A stretch of 5,197 nt of DNA from Silvimonas sp. JCM 19000 (GTDB lineage Bacteria > Pseudomonadota > Gammaproteobacteria > Burkholderiales > Chitinibacteraceae). The notes beneath the pieces are model-generated. The model saw only the letters and a list, made by a program, of their open reading frames with translations, had not been told where the DNA came from and searched no databases. Below, in pieces: positions 1 to 5,197 of this stretch (positions are counted from its first letter, which is position 1; every line of letters starts with the position of its first letter). Location of the stretch: contig BBFD01000291.1 in assembly GCA_001313065.1 (NCBI GenBank), positions 1 through 5,197 of the forward strand. The letters run 5' to 3'. A program made the translations under genes and the position numbers.

Positions 1-323
1 GGCCCCGGTGGCCAAGGCCAGCGCGAGCGACGGCATCCCCACCGATTACGTCAACAAAGTATTCGCGCGCATCAACGCATTGCGGCCGGGCATTACCCGA
101 AGGCCGCGCAATTGCGCGGGCAAGAAGGGCGGGTGGTGTATCACCTGGTGTTAAGCCCGGCCGGTGAGTTGCTCAGTTATGAGCTGGAGCCAGTGGCGTG
201 GAGAGCCTGGACAAAGCGGCGGAAGAGGCGCTGAAGGCTGCTGCGCCGTTTCCCAAGCTGCCGGATCTGGGGGCGAGTAGTTACAAGTTGACTGGCGCGA
301 TTGCGTACAAGTTGGGCGCATGA
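1..323 (+). CDS. tonB: TonB energy transducer, C-terminal part (5' end outside the window, two frameshifts)
   Basis: This is the C-terminal domain of TonB, the periplasm-spanning protein that carries proton-motive energy from ExbB-ExbD to outer-membrane receptors by pairing with their TonB box. The domain reads across three frames: TDYVNKVFARINA (about 47-79), then GHYPKAAQLRGQEGRVVYHL and LSPAGELLSYELE (about 88-189), then SGVESLDKAAEEALKAAAPF and the tail to the TGA at 321-323. The YP..A...G.EG.V...L.L.P.G...S pattern and the later LD.AA..A...AAPFP segment are typical of the family. One base appears to be missing near 79-80, and one C from a likely CCC at 190-191; each loss moves the frame back by one. 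The N-terminal anchor and proline-rich linker lie off the left edge. Its position before exbB-exbD supports the call. The family assignment is secure; whether the gene is truly broken is doubtful. Confidence 0.85.
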
Positions 324-383
324 GTGAACCCCCACTGCAGCGAAAAAACGCCGAGGTTGCGGTTCTGTTCTTTGGCATTGAGT

Positions 384-401
384 GGTGGGTCGCGACCCAC
401 C
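384..401. repeat. Perfect 18-bp palindrome in the tonB-exbB gap
   Basis: The sequence GGTGGGTCGCGACCCACC is identical to its own reverse complement over all 18 bases, and symmetry stops at 383/402. It could fold as a GC-rich stem with a very tight loop, bind a dimeric regulator as an operator, or be a copy of a dispersed palindromic repeat. No T-run follows it on either strand, so it is not a standard intrinsic terminator. The rest of the 324-463 gap holds A-rich stretches (about 343-348 and 414-420) and the exbB ribosome binding site, with no gene. Confidence 0.7.
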
Positions 402-451
402 CTATTTGCGCACACAAAAAAATTTGACGAAATAAGTTGTTAACCATCCCT

Positions 452-456
452 GGAGA
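452..456 (+). promoter_or_regulatory. exbB ribosome binding site
   Basis: GGAGA lies 7 bases before the ATG at 464. It decides the start in favour of ATG 464 over the in-frame TTG at 437, which would place this motif inside the coding region and has no comparable site of its own. Confidence 0.7.
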
Positions 457-463
457 TCTTGTT

Positions 464-1252
464 ATGGCAACCGAAATTCCTTTGGCAGGCGCTGCCGTCG
501 CCGCCCATTTGTCGCCGTTGGCTTTGTTTTTGCAGGCCGATAGTGTGGTCAAGGCAATCATGATTTTGCTGGCGGTGGCATCCGTCGCCAGCTGGGGCGT
601 AATTCTGGACAAGCTGCTCAAGTTTGGCCGTCTGCAAAAGCAGGCGCGGGCATGGTTGGCGGGGGCGGCCAGCGAGCCGTCGTTGCGGCCGCTGGAAAAC
701 GAACTGGCCACGCATCCCGATGATCCGTTTGCGCGTATCCACAGCGCAATCACTGCCGAGTGGCGCGAAAGCCATCGCCGCGGCCTGACCGGCAATAGCC
801 ACGACAAAGACAGCCTGAAAGAACGCCTGAACCGCGTCGGCCAGATTGCCTTGGGCGTGGAAATCGAACGCCTGCAAAAGGGGCTGCAAGTGCTGGCCAC
901 CATTGGTTCGGTGGCGCCGTTTGTGGGTTTGTTTGGCACGGTGTGGGCATTATCAACGCCTTCCAGGGCATTGCCGCTACCAACAACACCAGCCTGGCGG
1001 TGGTGGCGCCCGGCATCGCCGAAGCGCTGTTTGCCACCGCGCTGGGTCTGGTGGCTGCGATCCCGGCCGTGGTGGCTACAACCGTGCTGCGGGCGATCTG
1101 GGCAACTATGCCAACCGCTCGGCACGCTGATCGGGCTGACCGAAGTGGAATTGTCGCGGCGCTTGTCCGCCAACGAAGCGCCGTCGGTGCGCGTGCAGCA
1201 AGACCAGGCACGCCGCAGCGAAATCGGCCAGCTTGCCGCTGAGGCCGCATAA
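464..1252 (+). CDS. exbB: ExbB, MotA/TolQ/ExbB proton channel family protein (three internal frameshifts)
   Basis: ExbB is the inner-membrane scaffold of the ExbB-ExbD proton channel that energises TonB. Frame-corrected it is about 263 residues, a usual length. The first membrane segment lies near residues 28-48 (VKAIMILLAVASVASWGVIL), followed by a cytoplasmic helical domain (about 50-140). The second segment contains LATIGSVAPFVGLFGTVWGI, and the third reads LAVVAPGIAEALFATALGL then VAAIPAVVAYN; both are family hallmarks. Three single-base losses break the frame: a G from the run at 945-947 (GTVW|GIINAF), a C near 1076 (VVA|YNR) and a base near 1127 (SAR|LIGLTEVEL). Their sum is three bases, so the original frame stays open to the TAA and gives a misleading uninterrupted product with nonsense in the second and third membrane segments (about 945-1127). 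The start ATG 464 is supported by the GGAGA upstream. exbD follows after 2 bases. Confidence 0.92.
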   Translation: MATEIPLAGAAVAAHLSPLALFLQADSVVKAIMILLAVASVASWGVILDKLLKFGRLQKQARAWLAGAASEPSLRPLENELATHPDDPFARIHSAITAEWRESHRRGLTGNSHDKDSLKERLNRVGQIALGVEIERLQKGLQVLATIGSVAPFVGLFGTVWALSTPSRALPLPTTPAWRWWRPASPKRCLPPRWVWWLRSRPWWLQPCCGRSGQLCQPLGTLIGLTEVELSRRLSANEAPSVRVQQDQARRSEIGQLAAEAA

Positions 1253-1254
1253 CC

Positions 1255-1692
1255 ATGGGCGCAAAACTGGCAGGCAATACCAATCCGCTGGTGCCGAGTG
1301 CGGTCAGCGAAATCAATGTCACGCCGCTGGTGGACGTGATGCTGGTGCTGTTGATCGTGTTTATGGTGGCCGCGCCGTTAATGGCCACCGGCATCAATGT
1401 CGATCTGCCCAAGGCCAACGCCAAGCCGCTGACCGACCCCAAGCCGCCGTTGGTGGTCAGCCTCGACGCCGCGGGCAAGGTTTATATCGACAAAACGCCG
1501 GTGGGCGCCAGCGGTTTGCTGGTGGCGCTGAAAGCCGCATCGGGTGGCGACCATGAGCGCCATATCCATGTCAAAGGCGACCGCAGTATTGCCTACGGCA
1601 AGGTGGTGGAAACCATGGGCCAGATCAGCGACGCCGGGTTTAACAAAGTGGCGCTGGTGTCTGAAGCGCCCAAATCCGACAGCGCGCAGTGA
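1255..1692 (+). CDS. exbD: ExbD, biopolymer transport protein (intact)
   Basis: ExbD is the single-pass partner of ExbB. Its transmembrane helix carries the protonatable aspartate of the channel, and its periplasmic domain works with TonB. The 145-residue product is full length and is the only undisturbed gene here. After a short cytoplasmic N-terminus comes the family signature SEINVTPLVDVMLVLLIVFM (residues 18-37), with the key Asp at residue 27, then a periplasmic domain (about 45-140) containing VDLPKANAKPL, VVSLDAAGKVYIDKTPV and the late HIHVKGDRSIAYGKVVETMG. The ATG sits 2 bases after the exbB stop, so translation is probably coupled; GAGG at 1241-1244 inside exbB is a weak candidate ribosome site. 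The gene contains no A or T run of 5 or more, which fits the idea that the breaks in its neighbours are homopolymer-linked errors. Confidence 0.96.
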   Translation: MGAKLAGNTNPLVPSAVSEINVTPLVDVMLVLLIVFMVAAPLMATGINVDLPKANAKPLTDPKPPLVVSLDAAGKVYIDKTPVGASGLLVALKAASGGDHERHIHVKGDRSIAYGKVVETMGQISDAGFNKVALVSEAPKSDSAQ

Positions 1693-1700
1693 GTGACGCC

Positions 1701-2695
1701 ATGAACCATAAAAAACTTCAATGCGGGCCGCCGTCAGACTTTGGGCTTGTTGAGTGGCGCAGCACTGGCTTTGGGCACCTGGCCGCTGGCCAGCTACGCG
1801 GCGTCGGCCGGGCTAAGCAATATCGATTTAAGGATTGCGCGCTTCAAAGGCGACAACTCATATTTTCTGAAAGATGCCGGGCTGGCTAATCCACCTTATC
1901 GCGCCGAATACGCCGAATTCTCGGGCGGCAATCTGATTGTTGAGGCCATCAGCGCCGGCTCGATTGATGTGGGCGGCATGAGCGAGATTCCGCCGATTTT
2001 TTGCCGTGCAAGCCAATACGCCGTTGCGGTTGGTGGCGGTACTGAAAGGCGACGTCAATAACCAGGTGATGCTGGTGCCGAAAGGCTCGGCGATCAAAGA
2101 CGTGGGCGAACTGAAAGGCAAGCGCATTGGCTATGTGCGCTCGACCACCTCGCATTACTTTTTTGCTGCGTTTATTGCGCGAAAAAAGGCCTCAGCTTTA
2201 GCGATGTGACGCCGGTGTCGTTATCGCCGCAGGATGGCCTGGCGGCATTCCAGAGTGGGCAACTGGATGCGTGGGTGGTGTATGGCCTGGTGGTGCAATT
2301 TGCCCAGGCCAAAGGCGCGCGGGTTTTAAAAAACCGCCAATGGTTATTTGTCCGGCAATTATTTGATGGCCGCGCACAAAGACGCGCTGGCCGACCCATT
2401 GCGGCGCGAAGCCATCGGCATTCATCTGCAACGCGAGCAACAGGTTTATCAATGGCAAACCGCGCATCCCGATTTGTGGGCCGCGCGCGCCAGCCAGATT
2501 ACCGGCGTGCCTGGTTCGATTTTTCTGGATGAATTCCACCAGCGCAGTACCGATCCGCGTCTGGTCAAAATCGACGATGCCGCCATCAAATCGCAACAAG
2601 CCGTGGCCGATTTATTTGCCGATAACGGCGTGATTCCCAAACGCGTGAATGTGGCGCCGTTATGGGACAAACAATTAAACAGCGTACTGGCTTAA
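1701..2695 (+). CDS. ABC transporter substrate-binding protein, SsuA/TauA/NMT1-like, with Tat-type leader (four frameshifts)
   Basis: This is a periplasmic ligand-binding protein of the aliphatic sulfonate/taurine/nitrate type, about 330 residues after frame correction. The leader reads MNHKNFNAGRRQTLGLLSGA, with twin arginines at 10-11, a hydrophobic stretch and a likely cleavage near SYAASA, so export may be by the Tat system. The mature part has EAISAGSIDVGGMSEIPPIF (the lobe-one motif also seen in SsuA), then LVPKGSAIKDVGELKGKRIG, TSHYFFAAFIA, LSPQDGLAAFQSGQLDAWVV and VPGSIFLDEF. One-base corrections needed: A-run 1710-1715 too long, T-run 1997-2002 too long, A-run 2182-2187 too short, A-run 2328-2333 too long. 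The ATG at 1701 is 8 bases after the exbD stop; an in-frame GTG at 1689 overlapping that stop is a weaker alternative. No permease or ATPase lies in the window. Ligand unknown; a sulfonate or similar sulfur compound is likely from family and context. Confidence 0.88.
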
Positions 2696-2721
2696 GCCCG
2701 GCGCCATAAAACCAGACTTTC

Positions 2722-2726
2722 AGGGA
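2722..2726 (+). promoter_or_regulatory. Ribosome binding site of the TonB-dependent receptor gene
   Basis: AGGGA stands 8 bases before the ATG at 2735, in the 39-bp gap after the substrate-binding protein gene. It supports that ATG as the start, giving a complete signal peptide. No terminator or clear promoter is visible in the gap. Confidence 0.6.
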
Positions 2727-2734
2727 CTCATAAG

Positions 2735-4901
2735 ATGATCAATTCCGAACGCCTGTCCGGGCGAGCGTCGGGGGCGTTTGCGCCCAAACCGGCCGCAGTT
2801 TATATCGCCGTGCTGGCGGCATTGGCCAGCACGGCCTTTGCTGCAGATAACGCCGATACCATTCCTGATGTGACCGTGACCGCGCAGCACAAAGAAGAAA
2901 GCCTGCAAAAAAACGCCGATTGCCATTAGCGCATTCAGCGAACAGCAACTGGAAGATCAGGGCATTGATTCGGTGCGCGATCTGGCCGGCCGCGTGCCCA
3001 ATCTGAATATGCCGCGCGCGTCGATCAGCTACAGCACGCAAACCTATTCGCTGCGCGGCATCGGCGAATCCGATCCGATCCAGGAATCGGCGGTGGCGGT
3101 GTATGCCGATGATTTGTATATCCCGCGCGCCATTTCTTCGATGCTCGACTTTAACGACGTGCAACAGGTTGAGGTATTGCGCGGTCCGCAAGGCACCTTA
3201 TATGGCCGCAATTCCTCAGCGGGCGCAGTGCGCGTAATCACCGCCGACCCCGACGAAACCACGCGCGGATATGTGCAGTTGAGCGGCGGCAATTACAACG
3301 CGGCCAATCTGCGCGCGCTGGTCAGCGGCCCGATCAAGGATGACGTGTTGTTTGGCAGCGCGTCGATTATCCGGCTAACGCGCGACGGCACCAGTTGGGA
3401 CCCCACGCGTGGCCAGGATGTAAACAATGTCGATATCACCGCGTTTCGCGGCAAATTGCGCGCCAAACCGGATGAGCAATGGGATGTGCAATTAACCATT
3501 AATGCGCTGGTCGACCGCAGCGATACCACCAGCTATACGCCGCGCAATCAGGGCCCGGGCACGTATAACCCGTATCTGACTTTGTCATCGCTGAGCCCGG
3601 AAAACGGCCTGAACCAAGGCTCGGCCGTGCTGCGCGCGATTGATCAGATTAACGATCATTTGCAGTTCAAATCGGTGACGGCGTATTCGGCCTTTAACCA
3701 GCCGGTGGATTACGACAATTCGGGCCAGGCCGCCGTGATCCAACAAAACCTGATTCACTACAAGCAGCATTACTTTACTCAGGAATTCCAGCTTAACGGC
3801 AATTACGACCGCTTTGATTTCAGCACCGGCCTGTTCTTTTATCACGAGAATTTTCTCGCCGATCGCAACAACAATACCTATAGCGTGGCCAGCAACAAGG
3901 TCAGCCGCTACGGCGAATACAGCACCACGGTGACCGACAGTGTGGCGCTATATGGCCAGGGCGATTACAAGTTCACCGAGCAATGGCGCGGCACGCTGGG
4001 TTTGCGTTTTACCGAAGAGAAAAAAAGACTTCGATTACAGCCATCTGTTTTTGAATGCGCAGCAGCAAGTCACCGGCACAGATTTCCAGACCAGCGACAA
4101 TCATCGCTGGTCCAGCTTTACCCCCAAGATTGGCGTGGACTACCAATGGACGCCCACGCTGAACCAGTACGCCTATATCGCACGCGGTTTCAAAGCCGGT
4201 GGTTACGACAATCGCGCCCCCAGCGCATTGGCGGCCACTACGCCGTTTTCGCCAGAAACGGTGACCACTTATGAAGCCGGGATCAAGAGCGATTGGTATA
4301 ACCGCAAACTGCGCGTGAATGCCGATGTGTTCTACAACGATTACTCGGATTTGCAAGCGACGGCGCTGGACCCCTCGACCGGCGTATCGCAACGCTTTAA
4401 TGCCGCCGGGGCGCATACCTGGGGCGTGGAACTGGAAACCAGCGCGCGGCCGCTTAGCGGTTTGTCGCTGTCCGCCAATGTGGCTTATCTGCATGCGGTC
4501 TATGACGATTTCGTCAATGCGGGTGGGGCAGGGACCAATGCGGCAGGCAAATATCTGACTTATTCGCCGCAATGGAATGCCAGCGCCGCCATCGGCTATG
4601 TGTTGCCGATTGCCAGCCTGGCCGGGGCCTGGAAAGTGAATGCGGATATCCAGTTCCAGACCAGCTCGTATGCCAATCCGATGAATACCGATCCGTTCAA
4701 GATCCCGACGCAAAAAAATTCATCAATGCCAATACCAGCTATACCTCGGCCGACGGACATTGGGTGACCACCTTCTCGATCAGCAATCTGCTGAACGATG
4801 CCTATATCCAGTCGGCGTCATATACGCCCGGCACCACGGCCAATTACGCCAATTACAACGCACCGCGCACGTATTTGCTGAGCGAGCAATACAACTTTTG
4901 A
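2735..4901 (+). CDS. TonB-dependent outer-membrane receptor (three frameshifts)
   Basis: This is an outer-membrane beta-barrel with an N-terminal plug that imports a ligand using TonB energy; corrected length is about 721 residues. A signal peptide ends near residue 36 (STAFA|AD). A TonB-box-like stretch IPDVTVTA follows at about 43-50. The plug contains TPIAISAFSEQQLEDQGIDS, RVPNLNM, YSLRGIGESDP and the hallmark VEVLRGPQGTLYGRNSSAGA near residues 144-163. The barrel shows FTPKIGVDYQ, YAYIARGFKAGGYDN, SNLLNDAY and ends in YNF, the aromatic C-terminus typical of outer-membrane proteins. Corrections needed: A-run 2907-2913 too long (SLQ|KTPIAIS), A-run 4020-4026 too long (TEEKK|DFDYSH), A-run 4712-4718 too short (PTQKK|FINANTS). 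The plug and barrel style resembles the large receptor group common in sphingomonads and other proteobacteria, whose substrates are poorly predicted by sequence. The neighbouring substrate-binding protein and thiol dioxygenase suggest an organosulfur ligand, which is inference. Confidence 0.93.
2807..2835 (+). repeat. 11-bp perfect inverted repeat in the receptor's signal-peptide coding region
   Basis: GCCGTGCTGGC (2807-2817) is exactly complementary to GCCAGCACGGC (2825-2835), with a 7-base spacer. In the mRNA this would be a strong GC-rich hairpin about 70 bases after the start codon. It encodes the alanine- and leucine-rich core of the signal peptide (AVLAALASTAFA), so the repeat may be a by-product of codon choice. 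Confidence 0.5.
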
Positions 4902-4904
4902 GGC

Positions 4905-4910
4905 AAGGAG
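4905..4910 (+). promoter_or_regulatory. Ribosome binding site of the thiol dioxygenase gene
   Basis: AAGGAG lies 5 bases before the ATG at 4916 and is the strongest Shine-Dalgarno match in the window. It fixes the start and, with the 14-bp gap after the receptor stop, indicates that the dioxygenase is translated from the same message. Confidence 0.75.
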
Positions 4911-4915
4911 CCGCC

Positions 4916-5197
4916 ATGACCGTCGCCACAGAACCGATTAACGCCAACCAACGTTTGCGCCAGTTTGTGCATCAGATCAGCGCCGCTGTGGCGCACACGC
5001 AGGACGAAGCGCCCTTGCTGGACCAGGTGGCGACGGCGCTGGCGGCGCTGGTGCGCCACGATGACTGGCTGCCGCCCGAATACGCGCAGCCAGACCCGCA
5101 ACGCTATCGTCAGTACGCCTTATACGTGGACGGGGCGGAGCGCTTCTCGGTGGTGAGCTTTGTCTGGGGGCCGGGCAACGCACACCGATTCATGACC
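4916..5197 (+). CDS. Cysteine dioxygenase-like cupin thiol dioxygenase, N-terminal part (runs off the right edge, one frameshift)
   Basis: This is the start of a cysteine dioxygenase-type protein, a cytoplasmic cupin that uses mononuclear iron and O2 to oxidise a small thiol to its sulfinic acid (cysteine, or 3-mercaptopropionate in related enzymes). The visible part has a helical N-terminus (RLRQFVHQISAAVAHTQDEA, residues 13-32), LVRHDDWLPPEYAQP (45-59), RYRQYALYVD (63-72) and the first cupin strand ERFSVVSFVWGPG (75-87). The text after 5176 reads NAHRFMT in frame, but adding one C there gives GPGQRTPIHD, leading into the iron-binding HxH motif, whose second histidine lies just past the edge. 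The loss of one C near 5176 is therefore very likely an error. Gln66 in the RQY segment may mark the Gln-type subgroup rather than the Arg-type cysteine enzymes; this is tentative. The family call is strong although only about 94 residues are visible. Confidence 0.85.
   Translation, partial: MTVATEPINANQRLRQFVHQISAAVAHTQDEAPLLDQVATALAALVRHDDWLPPEYAQPDPQRYRQYALYVDGAERFSVVSFVWGPGNAHRFMT

Noticed and set aside
384..401. Intrinsic terminator after tonB
   Set aside because: The palindrome has almost no loop and no T-run on either side.
437..439. TTG as start of exbB
   Set aside because: It is in frame, but the GGAGA motif before ATG 464 fits the later start, and the added residues do not resemble ExbB.
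424..451. Possible promoter with TTGACG (424-429) before exbB
   Set aside because: No acceptable -10 hexamer lies 16-18 bases downstream; the only AT-rich candidate near 441-446 is too close. A non-sigma70 promoter cannot be excluded.
151..1173. Long open frame of 340 codons on the minus strand
   Set aside because: It lies opposite tonB and exbB, crosses their gap, and has a low-complexity Arg/Ser/Pro-rich product with no recognisable domain. It is a by-product of GC-rich codon use on the other strand.
750..1478. Minus-strand open frame of 242 codons across exbB/exbD
   Set aside because: It is antisense to well-supported conserved membrane helices, and its product shows only Ala/Thr/Arg-rich composition.
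4009..4713. Minus-strand open frame of 234 codons inside the receptor gene
   Set aside because: It is antisense to conserved barrel sequence, has no ribosome site of note and no recognisable family.
1710..4718. Programmed frameshifting or polymerase slippage on A/T runs as a shared regulatory device
   Set aside because: Seven sites in two genes, with run lengths both one too long and one too short, plus six losses at other, mostly G/C, sites, are not explained by slippage. Sequencing error covers all of them.
1..5197. CRISPR arrays, tRNA or rRNA genes, insertion sequences
   Set aside because: No regularly spaced repeats, cloverleaf-like segments, transposase motifs or terminal inverted repeats were seen by eye.

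Overview
This window looks like a proteobacterial (probably beta- or gammaproteobacterial) chromosome segment. It is fairly GC-rich, and all six genes lie on the + strand. The products point to a Gram-negative cell: a TonB C-terminus, ExbB, ExbD, a periplasmic substrate-binding protein with a twin-arginine-type leader, an outer-membrane TonB-dependent receptor, and the start of a cupin thiol dioxygenase. The genus cannot be fixed from the sequence alone.

Layout: 1-323 is the C-terminal part of tonB, cut by the left edge. 324-463 is a 140-bp gap holding a perfect 18-bp palindrome (384-401) and the exbB ribosome binding site. Then come exbB (464-1252), exbD (1255-1692), an SsuA/TauA/NMT1-type ABC substrate-binding protein (1701-2695), a TonB-dependent receptor (2735-4901) and a cysteine dioxygenase-like (thiol dioxygenase) gene (4916 to beyond 5197). 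From exbB on, the gaps are 2, 8, 39 and 14 nt, so these five genes look like one operon. tonB may belong to the same unit.

How the genes fit together (inference): the receptor would take a scarce substrate across the outer membrane, powered by the dedicated TonB-ExbB-ExbD complex. The periplasmic protein would pass it to an ABC permease/ATPase not seen here, and the dioxygenase would oxidise a thiol in the cytoplasm. SsuA-type proteins commonly bind sulfonates and the dioxygenase family oxidises small thiols, so organosulfur scavenging is the best single explanation. The actual ligand is not shown by the sequence.

The main caution is reading-frame quality. Every gene except exbD is broken by single-base indels, about 13 in all. 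Seven lie in A or T runs of 6-7 bases and six are single-base losses at other sites, mostly in short G or C runs. Correcting each one by one base restores a continuous, family-typical protein. This pattern looks much more like uncorrected long-read error than gene decay. Coordinates here give the full span of each gene, and residue numbers refer to the frame-corrected proteins.
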